Shown here: positions 17,674 to 26,067 of the stretch, in pieces
Numbering within the stretch: the stretch's first letter is position 1
Layout of the letters: each line of letters starts with the position of its first letter
NCBI GenBank assembly: GCA_028278345.1
Contig: JANQEL010000063.1
Span: 1-62,313, forward strand
DNA: 62,313 nucleotides
Direction: 5' to 3'
From: Myxococcota bacterium
GTDB lineage: Bacteria; Myxococcota_A; UBA9160; UBA4427
Position numbers and translations under genes: made by a program
The notes under the pieces: generated by a model
The model's input: only the letters and a program-made list of their open reading frames with translations
Database searches by the model: none
Told to the model about the DNA's origin: nothing

Positions 17674-18426
17674 CTAGAAGGTGAGTACCACCCCCACCTC
17701 GGCCCCATCGAGACTCGAACCGCCGATTCGCTCGATGCGGTAGCCCCCGCGTAGCGCAACGAAGGGGAAGTCGGGATGGCGGAACAGCGCACCCGCCCGG
17801 TAGTCCTCGAGCGTCCCGTCCCCGATGGCGGCCCAGCGAAGGTCGAGTTCGAGGCCCATCCACTCGACGGGATGGAGCCCGAAGGAGAGCCCGCCCTGAA
17901 GGCCGGTCTCGTCGCGGTCGCCGTCGAGTTTCCGGGCGCCGATGGCCAGGATGAGGTTCATCCGATGGCAGGGAAGGAAGCGGAACAACAACTCGCCCGA
18001 GGTGAGGTCGAGGGATTGCTTCGGAGAGCCTTCCTTGTAGCGGGTGAACTCTCCGCCGATCCCGAGGGACGACCAGATGAACTGGCCGCGCGTCGTATGG
18101 GCGTCGACATCTCCATCGGCGAGCCGTTGATACGTGCCTTCCAAACGCAACATCGAGGGCGCGGGCTCACCGGCTCGGCGCTCCCGGAAGACCTCGTTCG
18201 TACGGGATGCGGTAAACAGGGCGAGCCCGGGCAGCGCGAGTGCTCCACCGAGGAGCTTGAACTCGTCGTCTTCGTCTTCGGGGCTCTCGACCCCGATTCG
18301 CGAATTCTCCACCCCCGCGGCCTTCTCGAACTCGCCGAGGGTGTCCTCCTCGGCGGCGCTCGTCGTCGTGGCCAATGCGATGGCCACGACGAGTGGCAAC
18401 GACGGGGAACTGCAGCCTCGATTCAT
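17674..18426 (-). CDS. Probable outer-membrane beta-barrel protein
   Basis: The 250-residue protein has an N-terminal signal (LPLVVAIALATTTSAAEE). The body alternates short amphipathic strands, such as SMLRLEGTYQRL, GLQGGLSFGLHPVEWMGLELDLR and FVALRGGYRIERIGG, and ends in VVLTF. A terminal Phe is the usual signal for outer-membrane insertion. The barrel would be small, about 8-10 strands. The early acidic stretch after the signal (EKAAGVENSRIGVESPEDEDDE) is probably a periplasmic plug or tail. It is convergent with murQ, with 3 bases between the stops. Function unknown. Confidence 0.65.
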   Translation of the reverse strand: MNRGCSSPSLPLVVAIALATTTSAAEEDTLGEFEKAAGVENSRIGVESPEDEDDEFKLLGGALALPGLALFTASRTNEVFRERRAGEPAPSMLRLEGTYQRLADGDVDAHTTRGQFIWSSLGIGGEFTRYKEGSPKQSLDLTSGELLFRFLPCHRMNLILAIGARKLDGDRDETGLQGGLSFGLHPVEWMGLELDLRWAAIGDGTLEDYRAGALFRHPDFPFVALRGGYRIERIGGSSLDGAEVGVVLTF

Positions 18427-18502
18427 GGGTCCGCCCTGATCAGCTGGAATCGGAAAGAAGCCTGCTGATTCGGGGGGACACCCGACCGGCGAAAACGGTT
18501 CG

Positions 18503-19672
18503 CTAGAGAGCGCGCATTCCCGTGATGTGTTCGCCGAGGATCAGGGTGTGGATGTCGTGTGTGCCCTCGTAGGTGCGCACCGTTTCGAGATTCACCATGT
18601 GACGCATCGCGGAGTAGTCGTCCACGATGCCGTTGGCGCCGAGCAGGTCGCGCGCTTCGCGGGCGATCTGGAGCGCCACGTCGACGTTGTTGCGCTTCGC
18701 CATCGAGACCATGACGGGCTCGAGTTCGCCTTTGTCCTTGATGCGACCGAGGTGCAGCGAGAGCAGCTGGGCCTTGGTGATCTCGGTGAGCATGATCGCG
18801 AACTTCTGCTGGGTGATCTGCTTGCCCGCCAGCGGCCCGCCCTGCACCACGCGCTCCTTCGTGTACTGCAGCGCTTCGTCGTAGCACGCCATCGCGGCGC
18901 CCATCACACCCCACGCGATGCCGTAGCGCGCCTGGGTGAGACACGAGAGCGGCGCACCAACCGACTTTGCACCGGGGAGGCGATTCTCCTCGGGCACTTC
19001 GACGTCGGTCAGGAAGAGTTCGGAAGTCACCGACGCGCGCAGGGAGAACTTGCCCTTGATGTCGCGCGCCTCGAAGCCCGGGCGATCGGTTTCGACCACG
19101 AAGCCGCGAATGCCCTCGTCGGTAGTGGCCCAGATGATCGCGATGTCGGCGAGGGTGCCGTTGGTGATCCAGCGCTTCACGCCGTTCAACACCCAGCCGT
19201 CGCCCTTCCTCTCGGCGCGGGTCACCATGCCGGTGACGAAGCTCCCGAAATCGGGTTCGGTGAGACCGAAGCAGCCGATCGTCTCCCCTGCGGCCATCGA
19301 GGGCAGCCACTTCTCCTTCTGCTCGTCGGTGCCGTAGGTGTAGATCGGATACATGCACAGCGAGCCCTGCACCGAAGCGAAGGAACGCAGCCCCGAGTCG
19401 CCGCGTTCGAGCTCCTGCATCAGCAGGCCGTAGGAGACGTTGTTCATGCCCGCGCAGCCATAACCCTTGAGGTTGGCGCCGAACATCCCGAGTTCGGCGA
19501 TCTGCGGCACGAGTTCCATCGGAAACGAGCCGTCCTGGCGCACGTGTTCGGTCACACACGGAAGGAACTCGCCGCTCACCCACTCGCGTACGGAATCGCG
19601 CACCAGGCGCTCCTCTTCGCTGAAGTGGTGATCGTCGAGCTTCATGAAATCGGGGGATTGGTAGGTCGCCAC
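18503..19672 (-). CDS. Acyl-CoA dehydrogenase, glutaryl-CoA-dehydrogenase-like
   Basis: FAD enzyme oxidising an acyl-CoA to the enoyl-CoA. With the GTG at 19672 it is 389 residues; GAGAGGAG lies about six bases before this codon, which favours it over the TTG at 19696. GCFGLTEPDFGSFVTGM and KRWITNGTLADIAIIWATT are the FAD/substrate signature blocks. The catalytic base Glu is in RTYEGTHDIHTLILGEHITG, the form typical of glutaryl-CoA dehydrogenase. The substrate-arginine region cannot be judged safely, so decarboxylating or non-decarboxylating type is unresolved. It stands alone with a terminator region on its upstream side. Confidence 0.9.
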   Translation of the reverse strand: MATYQSPDFMKLDDHHFSEEERLVRDSVREWVSGEFLPCVTEHVRQDGSFPMELVPQIAELGMFGANLKGYGCAGMNNVSYGLLMQELERGDSGLRSFASVQGSLCMYPIYTYGTDEQKEKWLPSMAAGETIGCFGLTEPDFGSFVTGMVTRAERKGDGWVLNGVKRWITNGTLADIAIIWATTDEGIRGFVVETDRPGFEARDIKGKFSLRASVTSELFLTDVEVPEENRLPGAKSVGAPLSCLTQARYGIAWGVMGAAMACYDEALQYTKERVVQGGPLAGKQITQQKFAIMLTEITKAQLLSLHLGRIKDKGELEPVMVSMAKRNNVDVALQIAREARDLLGANGIVDDYSAMRHMVNLETVRTYEGTHDIHTLILGEHITGMRAL

Positions 19673-19760
19673 GGGGTTCTCCTCTCGAGCGGACAAGCTG
19701 GGATGCGGCCTCGAACACTAGCAACCACGCTTCGGCGGGCAGATTGGGCTGCGGGCAAAG

Positions 19761-19797
19761 AAAAGGCCCGATGGCTCTGGGTTCCATCGGGCCTTCT
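19761..19797 (-). terminator. Rho-independent terminator downstream of the phasin-like gene
   Basis: The perfect 12-bp stem AAGGCCCGATGG (19763-19774) and its complement (19784-19795) have a 9-base loop. On the minus strand the stem runs directly into TTTTCTTTG. It lies about 80 bases after the phasin-like stop and before the acyl-CoA dehydrogenase gene, so it should separate the two transcripts. Confidence 0.9.
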
Positions 19798-19877
19798 GGG
19801 CGGAGTCGCGGGCGGCGGCTGGGTGCGACGACGCACCCGCGCCAGCCAGGCGACTCGCGAGACGCGCGAGGCGGTGC

Positions 19878-20240
19878 CTAGTTGGCGGCCGCCTTCTCGA
19901 GCGCGCGAACCTTGCGGTTCAGTGCGTTCACCTTGCGCTCGAGCTTCTTGACTTCGCTGTTCGAAGCGATCGGCATGCGCGACATGAAGTCGTCGCGACC
20001 CTTCTCGATCTGCTTGCGGACATCGTTGGTGAAGTCCTCAGCCTTCTTGACGACCGAAATCTTGCGGAAGTCCTTCTGGGCCTGCTGCACGCGCTTCTCG
20101 GCGCGCTTCTGGAAGTCGCGGCGGTTCTTCTCCGCGCGCTTCTGCATCTTCTCCAGTTCCTTGCCCGCCTTGCGGAAACGGGTCTGGATTTCGTCGAATC
20201 GGTCTTCGAGGGTGGTGGCGCGAGCGGATCGCGTAGCCAT
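19878..20240 (-). CDS. Phasin-like coiled-coil protein
   Basis: The 120-residue protein is almost entirely helical and highly charged, with heptad-like spacing through KELEKMQKRAEKNRRDFQKR and a C-terminal coiled-coil segment NSEVKKLERKVNALNRKVRA. The latter is like the C-terminal consensus of PhaF/PhaI granule-associated proteins. The ATG at 20240 has GGAG eight bases upstream. It has its own promoter at 20417-20444, a 175-base leader and a strong terminator, and is therefore monocistronic, in keeping with an abundant structural protein. A role coating storage granules (polyhydroxyalkanoate or lipid) is an inference. It could also be another basic coiled-coil nucleoid or envelope protein. 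Confidence 0.6.
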   Translation of the reverse strand: MATRSARATTLEDRFDEIQTRFRKAGKELEKMQKRAEKNRRDFQKRAEKRVQQAQKDFRKISVVKKAEDFTNDVRKQIEKGRDDFMSRMPIASNSEVKKLERKVNALNRKVRALEKAAAN

Positions 20241-20416
20241 GGTCTTGCTCCTTGGTTTTGCTTTGGCTGGCCCGTCGCCGGCAGGACGCCGGCGATGGGC
20301 CGCGAAGTCACTTGGGAATGTTTCGAGAAGGCTTCTCGATGGAGCGTCGAACGACTCTCCGGGTGGGGGGCTCTCAGGCCGTCGCTCGGGCGCTGTATCG
20401 GTCTGAAAGCAAGAGG

Positions 20417-20444
20417 ATCTTAACACGGCGCGTCACCGCGTCAA
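20417..20444 (-). promoter_or_regulatory. Sigma70-type promoter of the phasin-like gene
   Basis: On the minus strand TTGACG (20444-20439) is separated by 16 bases from TAAGAT (20422-20417). It is among the clearest promoter matches I found in this GC-rich window and stands about 175 bases before the ATG at 20240. The leader between them shows no obvious structure. Confidence 0.6.
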
Positions 20445-20517
20445 CGCGGGGCGGCATCGACGCAAATCATTGAATTTCAAGCGAATTTAACGAATAACGC
20501 GCCGCAGCAAGACGCGA

Positions 20518-20534
20518 TGCAGCAATCTGCTGCA
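20518..20534. promoter_or_regulatory. Inverted repeat TGCAGCA-N3-TGCTGCA
   Basis: Seven-base perfect arms. It could be an operator acting on the phasin-like promoter. Some PHA regulators (PhaR) bind CTGC/GCAG-containing repeats, but the order of half-sites here is the reverse of the one I remember, so I do not claim identity. Confidence 0.4.
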
Positions 20535-20588
20535 CCTGCGGGGACGATTTTCTTGCGTGCGCGCGGCAGGAGCCCGCAGAGCCCCCGT

Positions 20589-21608
20589 CTACCAGCGGAC
20601 GAGCGCGCTCGCCCAGGTGAAGCCGGAGCCGAAGGCGGTCATCGAGATGAGGTGGCCCGGCTTCAGGCGCCCGTCGCGGGTGGTCTCGGCCAGCAGCATC
20701 GGGATCGAGGCGGCCGAGCAGTTGCCGTACTTCTGGATGTTGTTGAACAGCCTGTCTTCACTGAGCTCGAGCCGCTGGGCGACGGCTTCGTTGATGCGCA
20801 GGTTGGCCTGGTGGAAGAGGAAGAGGTTGACGTCTTCGAGCTTGTGACTCGTGGCGTTCAGGGTTTCGAGCAGCACCTCCGGCATGCGCGTAACGGCGTG
20901 CTTGAAGACGTAGCGCCCTTCCATCTGGGGGAAGATGCGCGCGTCGTCGATCATCTCGTGGGTGATGCGCACGGGCGTATTCGCCGAAGTCGGCGCTTCG
21001 ATCCACAGGCGTCGCGCGTGCTTGCCTTCGGCGTGCATGCGCACTTCGATGATGCCCGCTTCGTCGCCTTCGTCTTCTTGCGGCTCGACGATCACCGCCC
21101 CGGCGCCGTCGCCGAACAACACCGCAACGTCGCGACCGCGCGTGCTGACGTCGATCCCCGTCGAGTGCACTTCGCAGCCGATCACGAGCACGCGCTTGAA
21201 CTTGCCCGCGATCACCAGGCTGTCGGCGATCGAGAGTGCGTAGAGAAAACCGCTGCACTGTGCGCGCAGATCCATGCAGGGGATCTCGCCCATGTCGAGG
21301 GCTTCGTGGACGAAGAACGAAGAGCCGGGGAAGTCGTGCTGCGAAGACAACGTTGCGAGGAGCAGGCAATCGATGTCGCCCGGTTCGCAGCCGGCCTGCT
21401 CGCATGCCTGTTCGATTGCCTGCTTGCCGAGGTCGGCCGGGGTCTCGCCGGGGCGGATCCAGCGGCGTTCCTGGATGCCGCTTCGCTGTCGGATCCACTC
21501 GTCGCTCGTATCCATGCGCTGGGCGAGGTCGTCGTTGGTGATGACCTGATCGGGAACGCACATCCCGGTGCCCGTGATCTTCGCGCGCAGTCGATTCGTG
21601 TTTCCCAT
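20589..21608 (-). CDS. 3-oxoacyl-ACP synthase III family (FabH-like)
   Basis: Condensing enzyme of 339 residues that would start an acyl chain by joining an acyl-CoA to malonyl-ACP, or carry out a related head reaction. The catalytic triad is visible: Cys in DLRAQCSGFLYAL, His in LFHQANLRI and Asn in YGNCSAASIP. The N-terminus ITGTGMCVPDQVITNDDLA and the C-terminal TAFGSGFTWASALVRW are typical. It follows hflX by 4 bases, so it belongs to that transcript. It is not in a classical fab cluster, so a specialised lipid or signalling ketosynthase is possible. Confidence 0.9.
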   Translation of the reverse strand: MGNTNRLRAKITGTGMCVPDQVITNDDLAQRMDTSDEWIRQRSGIQERRWIRPGETPADLGKQAIEQACEQAGCEPGDIDCLLLATLSSQHDFPGSSFFVHEALDMGEIPCMDLRAQCSGFLYALSIADSLVIAGKFKRVLVIGCEVHSTGIDVSTRGRDVAVLFGDGAGAVIVEPQEDEGDEAGIIEVRMHAEGKHARRLWIEAPTSANTPVRITHEMIDDARIFPQMEGRYVFKHAVTRMPEVLLETLNATSHKLEDVNLFLFHQANLRINEAVAQRLELSEDRLFNNIQKYGNCSAASIPMLLAETTRDGRLKPGHLISMTAFGSGFTWASALVRW

Positions 21609-21612
21609 CCCC

Positions 21613-23289
21613 TCACGCCCCCTCGGCTTCCAGGCCGAGTTCCGAGAGCTCGCTGCCGTCGATGTCGGAGGCCCATAGTATTTCTTCCGCGCGAACCAAT
21701 AGCTCGCGCAGGCCCTGATTTTTCAGCGCGGATACGGCGATTCCATCGTGACGTCGGGCGATTGCCTCTCCGACCCCAGGTGGAAGACGATCGATTTGAT
21801 TGAGAATCAGCAGCTGCGGCACGTGACCGAGATCGATGCTCTCGAGTACCTCCTGCACGGCTTCGATCCGACGTTCGATGTCGGGTGCGGACGCGTCGAC
21901 GACGTGGAGCAGCAGGCTCGCGTCGCGAAGCTCTTCGAGAGTGGCGTGGAAGGCCGCGACGAGCTCTGGCGGCAGATCGCGAATGAAACCCACCGTGTCG
22001 GTGATGATCACTTCGCGTTCGCGCGGAAAGCGAAGCCTGCGACTCATCGGGTCGAGGGTGGCGAACATCTTGTCTTCGACGAAGGGATCGCTCTGGGTGA
22101 GCGCGCGCAAGAGCGTGCTCTTTCCGGCGTTCGTATAACCGACGATCGAGAGCACGGGCACGCCGCGGCGATTGCGTCTGCGCCGCCGCTGTTCGCGCTG
22201 CTGCATCACCTTCTTCGTTTCGCGTTCGAGTCGATTGATGCGATCGCGCACGCGGCGGCGATCGACCTCGAGCTTCGTTTCACCGGGACCGCGACCACCG
22301 ATGCCGGCACCGAGACGCGAGAGCGACACGTCTGCGCGTTGGGCCAGACGCGGCAGCCGATACTTGAGCTGTGCGAGTTCGACCTGCAGTTGACCGTCCC
22401 GCGTCTGCGCGCGCCCCGCGAAGATGTCGAGGATCAACTGACTGCGATCGAGCACCCGCAGTTCGAGTCGCTCCGAGAGGTTGCGCGCCTGGGTGGGTGT
22501 CAGATCCTGATCGAAGATCACGAGATCGACGTCGTTCTGGAACGCCATGATCATCAGGTCCTGCAACTTGCCGCGACCGACGACCGTCTTGACGTCGGGT
22601 TGCCTGCGGTTCTGGGTGAGCACGTCGCAGATCTCGACATCGGCGGCGCGCGCGAGTTCGCGCAACTCGTCGACGTGGAGTTCGAGTTCGTGGGCGCTTC
22701 TCCCGGCCGTCACCGAAACCAGGATCGCGCGATCGCGCGCCTCGACCTCGCGGCCCTGGACACTGCGCGCGAGATCGTCTTCGAGTTCGCGAATGAAGTG
22801 CTGGAAGTCGATGTCGATGCGCGCGGGATGAACGGGTTCGTGTTCATCGATCCCCTTGTGGCTGCGCACCGTGGGTTCGAGGCTCGCGATATAGGCGAGA
22901 CCGGGAAGACCATCTTCCTGCGCGGCGACGCTCACCATGGCGTCGAGGCGAAGCAGCAGGAGGTCGGTGAGGTCGTCCCGCGTGAGCCCTTCGTTCGACA
23001 GGTGCGTGTGGATGCAACGCAGGCCCCGCAAACGCCCTTCGCCGGCGCGCAAGCGCCCCCAATCGGGCAATTCGATCGAGTTCGGGCCGCCCACCATCAC
23101 ATGGGCCACCGTGCCGCGACGATCGACCAGCACCCCCACCTGACGGCGAATGTCGCGCGATAGCTCGGTCAGATGACGGGCGAACTCGTTGTTGAGCAGG
23201 ACGTTCGCGTCGAGGCGTCGTCGAAAGAGGCGATCGAGCTGTTTGACCTGGCTGGCCTTGAGGCCGCGCGTATTGCCGTAGACCTGGAT
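21613..23289 (-). CDS. hflX: GTPase HflX, apparent ATC start codon
   Basis: Ribosome-associated GTPase that splits stalled or heat-damaged ribosomes. The G domain has SIVGYTNAGKSTLLRAL (G1), DTVGFIRDLP (G3) and NQID (G4). The glycine-rich linker GAGIGGRGPGETKLEVDRRR is diagnostic for HflX. The first conventional start, GTG at 23139, would give 508 residues and cut off conserved sequence. Reading upstream in frame gives VYGNTRGLKASQVKQLDRLF, the standard HflX N-terminus, for 50 more codons, up to an in-frame TAG about 13 codons further back. No ATG, GTG or TTG lies in that stretch. The codon where homologues begin is ATC (23289-23287), preceded by GGGGAG with six bases between. The full protein would be 558 residues. 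Confidence 0.88.
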   Translation of the reverse strand: MQVYGNTRGLKASQVKQLDRLFRRRLDANVLLNNEFARHLTELSRDIRRQVGVLVDRRGTVAHVMVGGPNSIELPDWGRLRAGEGRLRGLRCIHTHLSNEGLTRDDLTDLLLLRLDAMVSVAAQEDGLPGLAYIASLEPTVRSHKGIDEHEPVHPARIDIDFQHFIRELEDDLARSVQGREVEARDRAILVSVTAGRSAHELELHVDELRELARAADVEICDVLTQNRRQPDVKTVVGRGKLQDLMIMAFQNDVDLVIFDQDLTPTQARNLSERLELRVLDRSQLILDIFAGRAQTRDGQLQVELAQLKYRLPRLAQRADVSLSRLGAGIGGRGPGETKLEVDRRRVRDRINRLERETKKVMQQREQRRRRRNRRGVPVLSIVGYTNAGKSTLLRALTQSDPFVEDKMFATLDPMSRRLRFPREREVIITDTVGFIRDLPPELVAAFHATLEELRDASLLLHVVDASAPDIERRIEAVQEVLESIDLGHVPQLLILNQIDRLPPGVGEAIARRHDGIAVSALKNQGLRELLVRAEEILWASDIDGSELSELGLEAEGA

Positions 23290-23366
23290 GGTGGACTCCC
23301 CGAAGCAGAGTTGCTTCGCGAAGAAAGGCTAGCAGCCCATCGATGGACGCGGGTTTCGGCGCGCGT

Positions 23367-24284
23367 TCAGATGGGAATCCGGTTCGCGCGTTGCAGCCCG
23401 AGCAGGGTGATTCGTTGCTCGAAGCGCTCGAACTGTGGGAGGCAGACGATGCCGTCGACATCGGTGAGTCGTTCGGAACCGGCACCGCCGAGGAACACCT
23501 GCCGGGCCGGGTCGAGGGACGCGCGGACCGACTGGACGTAGTGACGCGCGGCCGCGTGTTCGAGACTCACGACGCTCAACGCGACAGCAGTCGCATCGAC
23601 TTGTCCCGACACCGCGACCAGTTCTTCGTGCGGAAGTTGGGCGCCGAGGTAGATCGGATCGGCCCCCGCTCCGAGAGCGGTGAGCGCTGCCATCATGAGC
23701 CCGAGTTCGTGCAACTCGTCGGGCGGTGTCGCGAACACGATCCGGGGCCCCAACACCGAGGCCGCACTCGGGAGCATCGCGGCACCGAGCAGGGATCGAA
23801 GGTGCGAACTCAGCAGGTGCTCGTGAGCGATGCTGATCTCGCCGCGTGCCCAGCGAGCGCCCACGTCTTCGACCAGGGGCGCCGCGAACTCGCGCGCGAA
23901 ACGTGCCGGGCCGAGCGCCGACATCTGGAGCGCAAGGAGATGGCGGATCTCACTGGAAGCCAGGCGGTCGACGGCCTCGAGGATGGCATCGAGGTGGGTC
24001 CAATCGTGGGAGAGGACGTGTTCCGCGCAGCGCTGCAGCTCGTCCGTTTCGAGATCCGCGACGCTGCCGATGCGGTGTCCCGCGTCGACCGCCGCCTTGA
24101 GGAGGCGAAGCCGCTCGAGATCCGAAGCGGTGTAGCGGCGGCTGCCGCCCGACGAGCGCAGCGGCTCGACGACGCCGTAGCGCCGCTCCCAGGCCCGAAG
24201 CAGCTCGGGGGAGAGGCCCGTCAGTCGCGCGGCGGCGCGCAGGGGATAGGTGGGTTCCGCGGGATCGGTCTGGCTCAAACTCAT
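23367..24284 (-). CDS. MerR-family regulator with cobalamin-binding domain (CarH/LitR-like photoreceptor)
   Basis: The 305-residue protein has a MerR winged-helix (about 12-75: YPLRAAARLTGLSPELLRAW, RRYGVVEP) followed by a four-helix segment and a B12-binding Rossmann domain. The W-x9-EH motif that packs against adenosylcobalamin in CarH is present exactly: W in ARWARGEISIAHEH. The cobalamin ligand motif is ELHELG (E-x-H-x-x-G), followed by GADPIYLGAQLP. In characterised members, light breaks the cobalt-carbon bond and releases the repressor from DNA. A palindrome just upstream suggests autoregulation. It lies 77 bases before hflX on the same strand. No carotenoid genes are in the window. Confidence 0.88.
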   Translation of the reverse strand: MSLSQTDPAEPTYPLRAAARLTGLSPELLRAWERRYGVVEPLRSSGGSRRYTASDLERLRLLKAAVDAGHRIGSVADLETDELQRCAEHVLSHDWTHLDAILEAVDRLASSEIRHLLALQMSALGPARFAREFAAPLVEDVGARWARGEISIAHEHLLSSHLRSLLGAAMLPSAASVLGPRIVFATPPDELHELGLMMAALTALGAGADPIYLGAQLPHEELVAVSGQVDATAVALSVVSLEHAAARHYVQSVRASLDPARQVFLGGAGSERLTDVDGIVCLPQFERFEQRITLLGLQRANRIPI

Positions 24285-24324
24285 GGGTCGACTGATTAGA
24301 CCCGACCCCCGTCGTGTTCAAGTC

Positions 24325-24345
24325 TGTATAGGTAAAATTTATACA
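24325..24345. promoter_or_regulatory. TGTATA-N9-TATACA palindrome, probable operator of the cobalamin MerR gene
   Basis: Arms TGTATA (24325-24330) and TATACA (24340-24345) in an AT-rich island about 40 bases upstream of the regulator's start. Each half, read outward, fits the nnTnTACAnnn consensus I recall for Thermus CarH sites, although those are direct repeats and these are inverted. No other gene starts beside it, so autoregulation is the simplest reading. Confidence 0.55.
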
Positions 24346-24417
24346 AAATTGGGTGAAAGCGACCTGAGATCGCCTAGAGGCGAAATAGTACACCTCGGCG
24401 CGGGCCTCTCCGGGGCC

Positions 24418-25761
24418 TCAGCCTCCGCGGAGCGGGAGGCGGACGACGACCCGGGTCCCGCCGAGGCTCCCGTCCTCGATCGCGACGCGGCCTCCGTGTG
24501 CGTTGACGATCCCCTGCACGACGCTGAGCCCGAGCCCCGTTCCCCCGCCGTTCGCGCGCGTCGTGAAGAAGGGTTCGAAGGCCCGTTCGCGAACCTCGGG
24601 CTCGATCCCGCAGCCGTCGTCTTCGATCGCGACGCCCGCATGAGGGGGTTCGCGAAACAGGTGCACGCGCACGCGGGCGTTGCTTTCGCGAGATTGGATC
24701 GCGTTCATCAACACGTTGGTGACGACTTCCTGCAATTCGATCGGATTGCCGATCACCGGCAATCGCTCGACGTCGGATTCGACCTGTACTTCCGCTTCGT
24801 TGTGTCTGCGCGCTTCTTCGCAAGCCGCGACCGACGCATGGGCGACCGACCGCAGGCAAGTCGGTTCGAGCGCGCCGGGCCGGTTGCGCGAATAGTCGAG
24901 CAACCCCTTCACGATACGCCCGCAGCGCTGGGCGTCGTCCTCGACGCGCTCGAGAGATTCGCGCCAGATCGCGTTCTGGTCGTCCGCGCCCTCCTGGTGG
25001 AGCGCGAACTGCACCGTCATCAAGATCGCACCCACCGGGTTGTTGATCTGGTGGGCGAGGCCGGCGGTCAGCGTGCCCATGAACGCCATGCGTCGCGACT
25101 CGGCGAGTTCGCGCTCGTAGCGCGCGATCTTCTCGGCGCGCGCTTCGACGAGTTCTTCGAGATGATCGCGGTGACGCGCCAACTCGGCTTCGGAGCGCTT
25201 TCGCAGCGCCTCGGTCTTCAGGAAGCGGATCACGCTGCCGCACGTCACGATCAACGGAGAGAGGCTCTCCGCCAATACCTTGTCGTAGCCGCCGGGGCGG
25301 TTGGCGAGCCCGATCATGCCGATCATCCGGCCCTGATCGTGGATCGGGAGGCCCATGAAGGCGTGGAGGGGCGGGTGGCCTGGCGGGAGGCCGCCGCGTC
25401 GCGGATCGGTTTCGGGGTGGTTCGAGATCACCATCTCGCCCGATACCAGAGACAAGCCGAAGAGCGTGTCGAGGTTGTCGAAGCGCAGGCCGCGTTCGTC
25501 GGCCGAATCTGCGAACGTCCGGCTCGCTGAATCCCATGCGATGTCGGTCCACGCGCGAGCCATCATGAATGGCGTGTCGTCTTCTTCGTAGAAGACCTCG
25601 GCGACGAAGCCGTACTCGCTGTGGGTGGTGCGCATCACCACAGCGAGCACCTGCTGGTAGATCTCGGCCTCGGGGGCGTCGTCGATCACACTCAGTTGGA
25701 TGCGTTGGACGCTCTCCAGCAGCCGCTCGTCTCGCAGCGTCGCGCCGTCGCTCTGCACCAT
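24418..25761 (-). CDS. GAF-domain sensor histidine kinase
   Basis: The protein is 447 residues from the ATG at 25761, which has GGAG about six bases upstream; an ATG at 25773 is the alternative. An N-terminal GAF domain (about 20-190, with [30 protein letters not shown] sequence) is followed by a coiled linker. The H box is [16 protein letters not shown] with the phosphorylated His, and the HATPase has the N box [12 protein letters not shown]1 EDDGCGIEP and G2 [13 protein letters not shown]. There is no membrane segment, so it is a cytoplasmic sensor of a soluble ligand or redox/light state. No response regulator is adjacent: it is an orphan kinase. It is divergent from the amidohydrolase, with 306 bases between. 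Confidence 0.9.
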   Translation of the reverse strand: MVQSDGATLRDERLLESVQRIQLSVIDDAPEAEIYQQVLAVVMRTTHSEYGFVAEVFYEEDDTPFMMARAWTDIAWDSASRTFADSADERGLRFDNLDTLFGLSLVSGEMVISNHPETDPRRGGLPPGHPPLHAFMGLPIHDQGRMIGMIGLANRPGGYDKVLAESLSPLIVTCGSVIRFLKTEALRKRSEAELARHRDHLEELVEARAEKIARYERELAESRRMAFMGTLTAGLAHQINNPVGAILMTVQFALHQEGADDQNAIWRESLERVEDDAQRCGRIVKGLLDYSRNRPGALEPTCLRSVAHASVAACEEARRHNEAEVQVESDVERLPVIGNPIELQEVVTNVLMNAIQSRESNARVRVHLFREPPHAGVAIEDDGCGIEPEVRERAFEPFFTTRANGGGTGLGLSVVQGIVNAHGGRVAIEDGSLGGTRVVVRLPLRGG

Positions 25762-25773
25762 GGCCTTCTCCAT

Positions 25774-26067
25774 GTTCGTTCGACGAGCAGGGGATGACGG
25801 GGGGCGACACGGCGGCGATGAACTCGAAACACTTCGGTGTCGAAGGATATCCCAACGGTCGTGGATGGGGAGAACAATGATCAGCCCGGTCGAAGACATC
25901 GGCCGGAGCCGACGGGGGACGCGATTCGCGGAAGCGGTCATGGCGCTCGGCCCGAATCGAAACGCGAGTGGGCGGGGCCCCGCAAGCCCCGGAGGCCATT
26001 CGACAAATCGCTTCGCGCGGATCATGATTGGGCTCCTCCCCATCCCCCGAACCCACGAGGAATCTCC
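25774..26067. other. Divergent intergenic region between kinase and amidohydrolase
   Basis: About 295 bases without a gene. It must contain both promoters, but I see no strong -35/-10 pair. The only landmarks are a purine-rich segment (GGATGGGGAGAACAATG, about 25862-25878) and the ribosome site GAGG before the amidohydrolase. Nothing else to report. Confidence 0.5.

Larger units (their letters stand above)
20241..20588. other. Intergenic region between fabH-like and phasin-like genes
   Basis: It holds the phasin promoter (20417-20444) and an AT-rich upstream stretch (about 20462-20500). A perfect inverted repeat TGCAGCA-ATC-TGCTGCA (20518-20534) lies about 75 bases upstream of the -35 box, and a weak GC-rich hairpin sits after the fabH-like stop. 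No gene seen. Confidence 0.5.

Noticed and set aside
18427..18502. Terminator after the acyl-CoA dehydrogenase
   Set aside because: Only weak stems (ACCG/CGGT) with no T-run; not reported as a feature.
20518..20534. PhaR binding site
   Set aside because: Half-site order is opposite to the known CTGC-N-GCAG pattern, and the regulator is not in the window.
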